NCBI GenBank assembly: GCA_036500145.1
Contig: DASYCO010000050.1
Location: 1-15,807, forward strand
Reading direction: 5' to 3'
DNA: 15,807 nt
Source: CAMAVH01 sp036500145
GTDB lineage: Bacteria; Pseudomonadota; Alphaproteobacteria; SMXQ01
Shown here in pieces: positions 1 through 5,980 of the stretch. The stretch's first letter is position 1. Each line of letters begins with the position of its first letter. The notes under the pieces are model-generated. The model saw nothing but the letters and a program-made list of their open reading frames with translations. It searched no databases and was not told the origin of the DNA. The position numbers and the translations under genes were made by a program.

Positions 1-9
1 AACGCGCAT
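1..9 (-). CDS. possible first codons of a divergent gene leaving the left edge
   Basis: On the minus strand an ATG lies at 9-7, preceded at the right distance by GGAGG (complement of 15-19, 5-base spacing). Only three codons (Met-Arg-Val) are inside the window, so the product cannot be named. If real, the gene is divergent from ribB and shares the intergenic region with it. The basis is a good Shine-Dalgarno plus start codon only, so the call is weak. Confidence 0.3.
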
Positions 10-345
10 GGCAGCCTCCGAGAACCTGTTTGAGCCGAAATCCGTCGTGCGGACGTTCGTGCGTATCGTTTTCCTTGGGTCCGCGGCACCCCACTTGCCG
101 GGGCAAAGCGGCCATTCCCTAGGTAACATCGCCCCCCACCCCCGTCAATTGACGGAGGCGTGTTTCACCGTGGCGCGAAACGGGACAATCCGTAGAAATA
201 TTGGGGGTTTTTGACCTACGTCGGCCGCGCCAAACGGCCTGCGGCCCTCGGCACGGGGCCTTGATACGGGTGCGGCGGAGGGTTACCTTGCGCCTCCCCG
301 CCGGGCCGCTTTTCCGCCGCCCGGCAAAGTCCGAAAGGTCGAGGC
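10..345. other. intergenic region upstream of ribB
   Basis: No convincing gene lies in this stretch. A 68-codon open frame on the plus strand (8-214) resembles nothing I know and has no ribosome binding site. The region holds a perfect 14-bp palindrome (142-155) and, just before ribB, AAAGG about 7 bases ahead of the GTG start. I looked for the FMN riboswitch that often precedes ribB and did not find its conserved blocks. Confidence 0.5.
142..155. promoter_or_regulatory. 14-bp perfect palindrome, candidate operator with a -35-like box
   Basis: CCGTCAATTGACGG is identical to its own reverse complement. It contains TTGACG on both strands, five of six matches to a sigma70 -35 box. On the minus strand a loose -10-like segment follows about 16-17 bases on. 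The site lies between ribB and the putative divergent gene at the left edge, a natural place for an operator. One such palindrome is expected by chance in about 16 kb, so its position is the main support. Confidence 0.35.
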
Positions 346-1488
346 GTGTCAGGCCCCTACAGCGAATATCTGTCGTCGATCGAGGAAGTCATCGAGGATG
401 CCCGCAACGGGCGCATGTTCATCCTGGTGGACGACGAAGGCCGCGAAAACGAGGGCGACCTCGTCATGCCCGCCGAGAAGGCCGACGCCGCCGCCATCAA
501 CTTCATGGCCAAGCACGGCCGTGGCCTGATCTGCCTGACGCTGCCGCGCGAGCGCGTCGACCAGCTCGGCCTGCACCTGATGTCGGCTAAAAACGAGGCG
601 CGGCACCAGACCGCCTTCACCGTCTCCATCGAAGCGCGCGAAGGCGTGACGACCGGCATCTCCGCCGCCGACCGCGCCCAGACCATCGCCGTCGCCATCG
701 ACCCGGCCAAGGGGCGCAACGACATCGTGACCCCCGGCCACATCTTCCCGCTCGTCGCCCAGGACGGCGGCGTGCTGGTGCGCGCCGGCCATACCGAAGC
801 GGCGGTCGACGTGGCGCGCATGGCCGGGCTCAACCCGTCCGGCGTGATCTGCGAGGTCATGAACGACGACGGCACCATGGCGCGCCTGCCCGACCTGGTG
901 AAGTTCGCCCAGCTACACGGCCTCAAGGTCGCCAGCATCGCCGACCTGATCGCGCACCGCCGCCGCCACGAACGCGTCATCGAGCGCGTGACCGAAAGCA
1001 AGATCAGCAGCCGCTTCGGCGGCGAGTTCAAGCTCGTCGTCTACGCCAACAAGGTGGAGTACGCCGAGCACATCGCCCTGGTGATGGGCGACGTGACGGG
1101 CGAAGAGCCGGTGATGGTGCGCATGCACCAGATGAACGTGCTGGCCGACGCCCTCGGCGACATGACCGTGGGCCAGTTCTTCGCCGGCGAATCGCGCGCC
1201 CGTGGCGGCGAACTGGAAACCGCCATGCGGATGATCGCCGAAAAGGGCCGCGGCGTGATCGTCATCATCCGCGAGCCGACGCCGACCAGCCTGTCGCGCT
1301 ACCTCAAGGAGCGCGAAGGCCAGACGCTCAAGAAGCCGATCGCCGAGCTGCGCCAGTACGGCGTCGGCGCCCAGATCCTTCTCGACCTCGGCATCAAGAA
1401 CATCGTGCTGCTTTCGAACACGAAGCGCAGCATCGTCGGCCTCGACGGCTACGGCATCACCCTCGTCGGCCAGAAGCCGCTCGCCTAG
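346..1488 (+). CDS. ribB: 3,4-dihydroxy-2-butanone 4-phosphate synthase with degenerate GTP cyclohydrolase II-like C-terminus (RibBX type)
   Basis: The protein has 380 residues and a GTG start at 346 with AAAGG upstream. Residues 1 to about 205 form the DHBP synthase domain, which converts ribulose 5-phosphate to the four-carbon riboflavin precursor. Visible are the acidic loop DDEGRENEGDLVMPAE (29-44), GVTTGISAADRA (100-111), GHIFPLVAQDGG (131-142) and RAGHTEAAVDVARMAGL (146-162). From about residue 220 the protein follows the RibA fold (EHIALV-GDV; YGVGAQILLDLGIKNIVLLSN). However, it contains no cysteine after residue 200: the usual VHSEC...CDCG zinc site is replaced by MHQMNVLADALGDM. The tail therefore cannot be a standard GTP cyclohydrolase II, matching the RibBX variants known from Proteobacteria, and a separate ribA is expected elsewhere. 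A cytosolic role in riboflavin synthesis is secure; the role of the tail is unknown. Confidence 0.95.
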   Translation: MSGPYSEYLSSIEEVIEDARNGRMFILVDDEGRENEGDLVMPAEKADAAAINFMAKHGRGLICLTLPRERVDQLGLHLMSAKNEARHQTAFTVSIEAREGVTTGISAADRAQTIAVAIDPAKGRNDIVTPGHIFPLVAQDGGVLVRAGHTEAAVDVARMAGLNPSGVICEVMNDDGTMARLPDLVKFAQLHGLKVASIADLIAHRRRHERVIERVTESKISSRFGGEFKLVVYANKVEYAEHIALVMGDVTGEEPVMVRMHQMNVLADALGDMTVGQFFAGESRARGGELETAMRMIAEKGRGVIVIIREPTPTSLSRYLKEREGQTLKKPIAELRQYGVGAQILLDLGIKNIVLLSNTKRSIVGLDGYGITLVGQKPLA

Positions 1489-1497
1489 GCCGAGACG

Positions 1498-1893
1498 ATG
1501 AAACCTGCCCTCGTCGGCTTGGTCGCGCTGCTCGCCGCCTGCGGCGGCCTCTCGCAAAGCGCGATGGCCGCGCCGCCGCCAGGCAACTGGCAGGGCATCC
1601 TTGACGCTGACAACCGCCCGTCCCTGCCCGTCCGGCTCGTCCTGGACGGCAAAGGGGCCGGGCAGCTGCAGTTCGGCGAGCCCTGGAACTGCAGCCTCGC
1701 CCTCACCTTCAGAGGCGAACAAGGCGGCCGTGCGATTTTCTCGCTCACGCCCGCGCGCTCAAACCCCATGTGCGACAGGATGTACCCGGGCTCCGCCTAT
1801 CTCACGTCCGGCAACAGCGGCGCGTTCGCCTTGGAAATCGCCGCCGGCCCAGAGAGGCTCAAGGGCACGCTGCAGCCGCTCCCGCGCCCCTGA
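1498..1893 (+). CDS. small exported protein of unknown function
   Basis: This protein has 131 residues, and its ATG comes 9 bases after the ribB stop, so it is probably cotranscribed. Residues 1-24 are a Sec signal (MKP, a hydrophobic stretch rich in Leu, Val and Ala, then SAMA before AP). Within it, LAAC at 12-15 also fits a lipobox, so the mature form could be a lipoprotein acylated on Cys15 or a soluble periplasmic protein cut after Ala24. The mature part is short, contains GNWQGILD and LKGTLQP resembling strands of small beta-barrel exported proteins, and has two further cysteines (in WNCSL and NPMCDRM) that could form a disulfide. I do not recognise a family. The signal peptide and tight spacing support a real gene. 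Confidence 0.65.
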   Translation: MKPALVGLVALLAACGGLSQSAMAAPPPGNWQGILDADNRPSLPVRLVLDGKGAGQLQFGEPWNCSLALTFRGEQGGRAIFSLTPARSNPMCDRMYPGSAYLTSGNSGAFALEIAAGPERLKGTLQPLPRP

Positions 1894-2045
1894 CGAAACG
1901 TCTGACTTTCGCTGCCCGTCGCCGTGCAGCGCCCAGTCGGGTCGGGTCTGGCGTGTCAAAATGAACGCCGCGACAAAAAAGTAAAACTGGCGGCTTCGTC
2001 GCGCGAAACGCATCAAAGGTTTCGCAAATGATGCCAGAGGGTAGC

Positions 2046-2074
2046 TTGCCTTTGCCGCACAGACCCCGTAAAAA
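2046..2074 (+). promoter_or_regulatory. candidate sigma70-type promoter for the LLM operon
   Basis: TTGCCT (2046-2051) and TAAAAA (2069-2074) are separated by 17 bases and lie in a locally A-rich patch of an otherwise GC-rich region. Each box matches four of six consensus bases. Transcription would begin near 2081 and run through the structured segment at 2126-2183 into the hydrolase gene. Confidence 0.3.
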
Positions 2075-2125
2075 AACTATGGTTATTCGACCCCTCCTCG
2101 ACTGAACCTCCCGCCTCTTGGGATT

Positions 2126-2183
2126 GTTCGAGACGGTCCGGCGCAACGCCGGCACCGCCGGGGGCAACGGCGTCTCTCAGAAC
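2126..2183 (+). promoter_or_regulatory. structured leader: closing helix with two inner hairpins
   Basis: GTTCGAGACG (2126-2135) can pair with CGTCTC and GAAC (2171-2176 and 2180-2183, three bases bulged). Inside are a 6-bp hairpin CCGGCG-CAA-CGCCGG (2138-2152) and a 5-bp hairpin CGCCG/CGGCG (2156-2160 with 2168-2172). The second hairpin shares two bases with the closing helix, so the two may compete. This would form a three-way junction ending about 50 bases ahead of the hydrolase start. I do not match it to any known riboswitch. Confidence 0.35.
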
Positions 2184-2233
2184 GCGGGCGAAGAACCGGA
2201 AGTTGCGCTTAACAGGCGAAAGGTTCAGTTGGG

Positions 2234-3085
2234 ATGGCGACAGCGAAAAAGGCGGCCAAGTCCGCCAAGAAGCCCGCGACGATCAAGACCTCGGCAGCCA
2301 AGTCCTTGGCAATCAAGTCCACGAAGAAATTCGTGACGCTGGGCGACTGCAAGATCGAGGTCGAGCGGCGCGGCAAGGGCAAGCCCCTGCTGCTGCTCTA
2401 CGGCGAGGAAGGCCTGGAGCCGGAGGCGCCCTTCATCGACGCGCTGGCGCGCAAGTATGAAGTCATCATCCCGTCCCCGCCGGGCTTCGGCGCGTCCAAT
2501 CGTCCCGATTGGATCGGCAACATGGACGACGTCTCCTACGTCTACCTCGACCTGCTCGAGAAGCTCGACCTGAAGAAGGTCACCGTCGTCGGCTGCTCGC
2601 TCGGCGGCTGGATCGCCCTCGAGATGGCGACCAAGGACGACTCGCGCTTCGCCAAGCTGCTGCTCGTCGACCCCTACGGCGTCAAGATCGGCGGGCCCTA
2701 CGACCGCGACATCGAAGACATCTGGTGCACGCACCCCCAGAAGCTCGCCAAGCTCAAGTGGCACGACACGGAAAAGGGCAAGCGCGACTTCCCGTCCATG
2801 CCCGAGGACAAGCTCGCCGTCATCGCGCGCAACAGCGAAAGCTTCGCGCGCTTCTGCTGGGAGCCCTACATGCACAACGTCAAGCTCAAGCACCGGCTGC
2901 ACCGCGTGCAGGTGCCGACGATGTTCGTCTGGGGCAAGGAAGACGGCCTCGTCAAGCCGAGCTACGGCAAGGCCTACAGCAAGCTGGTCAAGGGCGCCAA
3001 GTTCGTCGTCCTGCCCAAGGCGGGTCACTATCCGCATCTCGAACAGCCCGAGGCTTTCCTGAAGGCCGTGAAGGGGTTCGTCTAA
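2234..3085 (+). CDS. alpha/beta-hydrolase with lysine-rich N-terminal tail
   Basis: The protein has 283 residues, and GAAAGG lies about 10 bases before the ATG. The fold starts at about residue 33. The nucleophile elbow is GCSLGG with Ser122 (120-125); the likely acid is Asp237 in WGKED and the base His265 in KAGHYPHLEQP, giving a complete Ser-Asp-His triad. The usual HG of the oxyanion loop is YG here (LLLYGEEG, 53-60). Residues 1-32 form an extension of Ala, Lys, Ser and Thr with ten lysines and no acidic residue, like histone H1-type tails and foreign to this family. It opens a set with the LLM monooxygenase (58-base gap), a second hydrolase and a flavin reductase, so it probably hydrolyses an ester, lactone or C-C bond in the oxidised product. 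The substrate cannot be deduced. Confidence 0.9.
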   Translation: MATAKKAAKSAKKPATIKTSAAKSLAIKSTKKFVTLGDCKIEVERRGKGKPLLLLYGEEGLEPEAPFIDALARKYEVIIPSPPGFGASNRPDWIGNMDDVSYVYLDLLEKLDLKKVTVVGCSLGGWIALEMATKDDSRFAKLLLVDPYGVKIGGPYDRDIEDIWCTHPQKLAKLKWHDTEKGKRDFPSMPEDKLAVIARNSESFARFCWEPYMHNVKLKHRLHRVQVPTMFVWGKEDGLVKPSYGKAYSKLVKGAKFVVLPKAGHYPHLEQPEAFLKAVKGFV

Positions 3086-3143
3086 TCCGAAGAACTGGCG
3101 CCTTCACGAGCGCCGCGGCACAGAACCGAACAAGGAGCGCAGC

Positions 3144-4313
3144 ATGTATTTCTGGCACTTCACCGAGATGCCCTACCCGCATCTGCCGGACCTCGACACC
3201 ATCAGCTCGATGCGCGTCAACCTGCCGAGCAAGCATTTCGACCCCAAGATCGGCGCCGACCTCTACAACCGCTACCTCGACGAGCATCTGATCGCCGACG
3301 ACCTCGGCCTCAACATCATGCTCAACGAGCATCACCAGACCGCCACCTGCATGGACGTCTGCGCGCCGCTCTCGGCCGCGGTCCTCGCGCGCCAGACCAA
3401 GAACGCGCGCATCTGCATCCTCGGCAATCCGGTCGCCAACCGCTCCAACCCGCTGCGCATCGCCGAAGAGATGGCGATGATCGACTGCATCTCGCGCGGG
3501 CGCCTCGACGTCGGCTTCGTGCGCGGCGTGCCCTATGAGACGTTCGCGGCGAACTCCAACCCGACGCAGACGGTCGAGCGCCTGTGGGAAGGCCTCGGCT
3601 TGATCGTCAAGGCCTGGACGACCCACGACGGCCCGTTCAACTTCGAAGGCAAGTTCTGGCACAAGCGCCAGGTCAACCTGTGGCCGCGCCCCTATCAGAC
3701 GCCCCATCCGCAGATCTGGATCACCGGCTCGAGCGACATGGAGGCCATCCGCCAGGTCGGCTCGCGCGGCTACGTGTTCGCGACGTTCCTGCAGCCTTAC
3801 GACAAGGTGAAGGTGATGTTCGACAACTACCGCGCCAGCTTCGTCGAGCACGGCCTGCCGGGCGGCGGCGGCACCGCCTACATGCCGCTGGTCTACACCG
3901 CCGACAGCGAGGCCGAGGCCGAGAAGGGCGCCCAGGAGCTCACCTGGTACCTCAATGCCAAGACCGAGCCGCAGTTCCGCAACCCGCCGGGCTACGTGCC
4001 GGTGGCCTTCAACGTGAAGGCGCTGCAGGGGGCCTATTCGGGCCGCACCGACGCCGTGCGCACGCGCGGCCTCGAATATCTGCAGGAGCAGGGCGTGCTG
4101 ATCTATGGCACCCCCGATTCGGTCGCCAAGCAGGTGAAGCGCTTCTACGACCTCGTCGGCGGCTTCGACCATCTGCTGATGATGCAGCAGGCCGGCTTCC
4201 TGAGCCACGAGCGCACGGTGAAGAGCATGACGCTGTTCGCCAAGGAAGTGGCGCCGCAGCTCAAAGACCTGGCGCGCACCAAGCCGCTCCGCCACGCCAA
4301 GACGGCGGCGTAA
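3144..4313 (+). CDS. LLM-class flavin-dependent monooxygenase
   Basis: This is a 389-residue member of the bacterial luciferase-like family, with AGGAG seven bases before the ATG (3133-3137). Typical features are LNEHH at 60-64, the strand-loop ISRGRLDVGFVRG at 116-128, the later WPRPYQTPHPQIWITGSSD block and the C-terminal YGTPDSVAKQVKRFYDLVGGFDHLLMM region. These enzymes use reduced FMN supplied by a separate reductase to insert oxygen into, or open, small substrates. The flavin reductase at 5196 in the same operon is the obvious partner. The architecture recalls RutA and two-component pyridine ring-opening enzymes, but I see no close resemblance to RutA and do not assign a substrate. A second alpha/beta hydrolase follows after 9 bases. 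Cytosolic. Confidence 0.92.
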   Translation: MYFWHFTEMPYPHLPDLDTISSMRVNLPSKHFDPKIGADLYNRYLDEHLIADDLGLNIMLNEHHQTATCMDVCAPLSAAVLARQTKNARICILGNPVANRSNPLRIAEEMAMIDCISRGRLDVGFVRGVPYETFAANSNPTQTVERLWEGLGLIVKAWTTHDGPFNFEGKFWHKRQVNLWPRPYQTPHPQIWITGSSDMEAIRQVGSRGYVFATFLQPYDKVKVMFDNYRASFVEHGLPGGGGTAYMPLVYTADSEAEAEKGAQELTWYLNAKTEPQFRNPPGYVPVAFNVKALQGAYSGRTDAVRTRGLEYLQEQGVLIYGTPDSVAKQVKRFYDLVGGFDHLLMMQQAGFLSHERTVKSMTLFAKEVAPQLKDLARTKPLRHAKTAA

Positions 4314-4322
4314 GGCTGCCCC

Positions 4323-5147
4323 ATGCGCGAAGGCAGTTACGTCGTCGTCGATGGCGTCCGGACGCACTACTTCGAAGCCGGCCGCGGCAAGCCCGAGACG
4401 GTGCTGCTGCTGCATTCCGCCGAGTTCGGCGGCTGCGCCGAGTTCTCCTGGGAATTCAGCATGGCCCCGCTCGGCGAGCATTTCCACGTGCTCGCGCCCG
4501 ACCATCTCGGCTTCGGGCTGACGGACAAGGTCTTCGACTTCAATGGCCAGTTCGACCGGCGCATCGCCCACATCCGCCGCTTCCTGGAAGTGATGGACGT
4601 GAAGCGCTGCCATGTGGTCGGCAGCTCCATGTCGGGCGGCCTGACCTTGACCGTGGCGGCGCGCCCGCGCCCGGACTGGCCGGTGGCCAGGATCGTCGTC
4701 TGCTCGGGCGGCGGCGACGCCCCCAACAACGAGGCGCGCCAGATCCTGAACAGCTACGACGGCACGCGCGAGCACATGCGCCGCATCGTCGAGGTCATGT
4801 TCACCGACCCCAGATGGGCGCGCGACGAGGACTACATCAGCCGCCGCCACGAGATCGCCAACCTGCCGGGCGGCTGGGAGGCGACCCAGGCGGCCCGCTT
4901 CAAGGCGCCGTTCCGCGCCAGTTCCGAGCCGCGCGAGCGCGACGCCATCGCCTATGGCGACATCCGGGTGCCGACCCTCGTCATGGCCGGCCGCCATGAC
5001 CCCTTGCGCGCGCCGGGTTATGCCGAGAAACTGGCGGCCGGCATCCCGGGATCTCAGTTGCATGTCTTCGAGAATGCCAGCCATATGGGCAACATCGAAT
5101 GCGCCGACGAATTCAACCGGCGCGTCATCGCCTTCCTAAAGGGCTGA
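4323..5147 (+). CDS. alpha/beta-hydrolase, meta-cleavage-product hydrolase-like
   Basis: The protein has 274 residues, with its ATG 9 bases after the LLM stop and AAGG just upstream, so the two are probably translationally linked. The fold is seen in VLLLHSAEFGGCAEFSWEF (27-45) and APDHLGFGLTDK (58-69). The nucleophile is Ser102 in GSSMSGG (100-106), where the usual final Gly of GxSxG is Ser, an accepted small residue. The acid is Asp226 in AGRHDPL and the base His254 in ENASHMGNIE. The general layout is that of C-C bond hydrolases of aromatic catabolism, such as BphD-type enzymes, and of RutD-like hydrolases. In this operon it most likely cleaves the product made by the monooxygenase. It differs clearly from the first hydrolase, so the two probably act at different steps. 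Confidence 0.9.
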   Translation: MREGSYVVVDGVRTHYFEAGRGKPETVLLLHSAEFGGCAEFSWEFSMAPLGEHFHVLAPDHLGFGLTDKVFDFNGQFDRRIAHIRRFLEVMDVKRCHVVGSSMSGGLTLTVAARPRPDWPVARIVVCSGGGDAPNNEARQILNSYDGTREHMRRIVEVMFTDPRWARDEDYISRRHEIANLPGGWEATQAARFKAPFRASSEPRERDAIAYGDIRVPTLVMAGRHDPLRAPGYAEKLAAGIPGSQLHVFENASHMGNIECADEFNRRVIAFLKG

Positions 5148-5195
5148 GCCCCCCTTCACACCTGCCGTCGCCGGCCGCCTAATGAGGAGCTTTCC

Positions 5196-5672
5196 ATGAT
5201 CGACGCCGCCGACCTGCGGCTTTTCGCGGGCCATTTCGCCACTGGCGTCACCGTCATCACGACGCGCGACCCCAGCGGCGGCTATTGCGGCCTGACCATG
5301 AACGCGGTGAGCTGCGTCTCGCTCGCGCCGCCAATGTTCCTGATCTGCGTCGACGAGAGGGCCACGACCCTGAAGCCGCTGCTCGATTCCGGCGTGTTCG
5401 CCATCAACATCCTGGCCTACGACCAGGACAAGGTCTCGAACACCTTCGCCACCAAGGGCGAGAACAAGTTCGCCAGCGTGGAATACGACACGGGCCTGCT
5501 CGACGTGCCGCTGATCCGCGGCGCCCTGGCGGTGGCGGAGCTGAAGGTCGCCAAGCAGTTCGTCGCCGGCGACCATGTCATCATCGTCGGCGAGGCGCAG
5601 AGCACCCGCGTCATCGAGAGCGCGCCGCTGCTCTACTACCGCGGCAAGTACGGGATGCTGCACCAGTCCTGA
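5196..5672 (+). CDS. flavin reductase (DIM6/NTAB family), reductase component of the LLM system
   Basis: The protein has 158 residues, the usual size for the family, and GAGGAG lies 8 bases before the ATG. The flavin-binding N-terminal signature is clear: FATGVTVITTRDPSGG, then GLTMNAVSCVSLAPPMFLICVDERATTL, AINILAYDQDKVSNTFA and the later GDHVIIVGEAQSTRV strand. Such enzymes reduce FMN or FAD with NAD(P)H and release it to a partner monooxygenase. The location three genes behind the LLM enzyme supports that pairing. It is the last gene of the plus-strand set and is followed by two terminator-like hairpins. Confidence 0.93.
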   Translation: MIDAADLRLFAGHFATGVTVITTRDPSGGYCGLTMNAVSCVSLAPPMFLICVDERATTLKPLLDSGVFAINILAYDQDKVSNTFATKGENKFASVEYDTGLLDVPLIRGALAVAELKVAKQFVAGDHVIIVGEAQSTRVIESAPLLYYRGKYGMLHQS

Positions 5673-5698
5673 CGAACCGGCAGCCCGGCTCCGGACAT

Positions 5699-5735
5699 GA
5701 AAAAGGCCGCTTCCCGAAGGGAGCGGCCTTTCCAT
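5699..5735. terminator. bidirectional intrinsic terminator
   Basis: A 10-bp stem pairs 5702-5711 (AAAGGCCGCT) with 5722-5731 (AGCGGCCTTT). It is extended by CCC/GGG (5713-5715 with 5719-5721) around a GAA loop, one T being bulged. Read on the minus strand the stem is followed by five T; on the plus strand by TTTCC. It therefore serves convergent transcripts, ending the flavin reductase operon and the small ORF / SDR side. Confidence 0.8.
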
Positions 5736-5740
5736 TGTCT

Positions 5741-5765
5741 GGCCTCGGTCGAAACCGGGGCCTTT
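5741..5765 (+). terminator. second stem-loop downstream of the flavin reductase
   Basis: GGCCTCGGT (5741-5749) pairs over nine base pairs, including one T-G wobble, with ACCGGGGCC (5754-5762) around a CGAA loop. It is followed by TTT on the plus strand. It stands 9 bases after the first terminator, as a tandem back-up stop, and lies just past the stop codon of the 23-codon gene when read from the minus side. Confidence 0.5.
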
Positions 5766-5774
5766 CACATCGGG

Positions 5775-5846
5775 TCAGGCGAAGGACGTCTCCGCACCGG
5801 CGACGATTCGGGCCTCGGAAGATTTCAGCCATTCACAATGAGACAC
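5775..5846 (-). CDS. 23-residue small protein or leader peptide with near-perfect Shine-Dalgarno
   Basis: The GTG start is at 5846 and the TGA at 5775. The peptide begins MSHCEWLKSSE, continues ARIV and ends AGAETSFA, with one Cys, one His and one Trp near the N-terminus. The minus-strand bases at 5861-5849 read AAAGGAGGTGATC, complementary to the 3' end of 16S rRNA over 13 bases, and AAGGAGG sits 7 bases from the GTG, which is optimal. Terminator hairpins follow the stop, and a plausible promoter lies 35-60 bases upstream. An in-frame ATG at 5885 would give 36 residues but would place the ribosome site inside the gene, so GTG is preferred. I recognise no family. It could be a ribosomally made precursor, a regulatory leader or a small functional protein. 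Confidence 0.5.
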   Translation of the reverse strand: MSHCEWLKSSEARIVAGAETSFA

Positions 5847-5848
5847 GA

Positions 5849-5861
5849 GATCACCTCCTTT
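5849..5861 (-). promoter_or_regulatory. extended Shine-Dalgarno of the 23-codon gene
   Basis: On the minus strand this reads AAAGGAGGTGATC, the full complement of the 16S anti-Shine-Dalgarno tail, and it is the strongest ribosome site in the window. It sets the GTG at 5846 as the start. Confidence 0.65.
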
Positions 5862-5880
5862 CGCTGATTGAACACGCCCC

Positions 5881-5910
5881 AGCATATGGGGGCGGCGGCG
5901 GATTTCACAA
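5881..5910 (-). promoter_or_regulatory. candidate promoter of the 23-codon gene
   Basis: On the minus strand TTGTGA (5910-5905) and TATGCT (5886-5881) are 18 bases apart, each matching four of six consensus positions. A start of transcription near 5873 would leave an untranslated leader of about 25-30 bases before the GTG. Confidence 0.3.
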
Positions 5911-5980
5911 GCCCTGATATCTGAAACCGCCACGGCGCGCCGAAATTGCCCGCCCCTGCGCCCTCGGCGCGTCCTCCGGC

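Larger units (their letters stand above)
1894..2233. other. intergenic region between the exported protein and the LLM operon
   Basis: No credible gene is present. The region holds an A-rich stretch near 1973-1984, a possible promoter around 2046-2074 and a compact foldable RNA segment at 2126-2183. It closes with GAAAGG about 10 bases before the hydrolase start at 2234. Open frames on either strand here lack ribosome binding sites and recognisable features. Confidence 0.5.
5673..5980. other. convergent intergenic region with terminators and a small minus-strand gene
   Basis: This stretch separates the flavin reductase (plus) from the SDR gene (minus). It holds two stem-loops (5702-5731 and 5741-5762), the 23-codon minus-strand ORF (5775-5846) with its strong ribosome binding site, and a possible minus-strand promoter (5881-5910). 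Nothing coding is visible on the plus strand. Confidence 0.6.

Noticed and set aside
230..345. FMN riboswitch ahead of ribB (segment CAAAGTCCGAAAGG resembles the 3' end of the element)
   Set aside because: The other conserved blocks (GGGGC-GGGUGAAAUUCCC and ACCGGCGGU-like) are missing, so the match is only a few bases.
2046..2102. 18-codon TTG-started frame after AGAGGG in the spacer before the first hydrolase
   Set aside because: Start codon is weak, residues show no pattern, and the segment is better explained as a promoter.
2988..5084. Very long open frame (698 codons) on the minus strand opposite the LLM operon
   Set aside because: It is antisense to conserved enzymes with clear motifs; its translation is low-complexity, rich in Ala, Arg, Val and His, as produced by opposite frames in GC-rich DNA.
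3144..5672. Rut pyrimidine degradation operon
   Set aside because: LLM, hydrolase and flavin reductase are present, but the LLM protein does not resemble RutA, and no isochorismatase-like RutB or RidA-like RutC occurs nearby.
5844..5863. Fragment of a 16S rRNA 3' end on the plus strand (GATCACCTCCTTT)
   Set aside because: Only the anti-Shine-Dalgarno portion matches; the conserved bases that precede it in 16S rRNA are absent. Read on the other strand it is a correctly spaced ribosome binding site.
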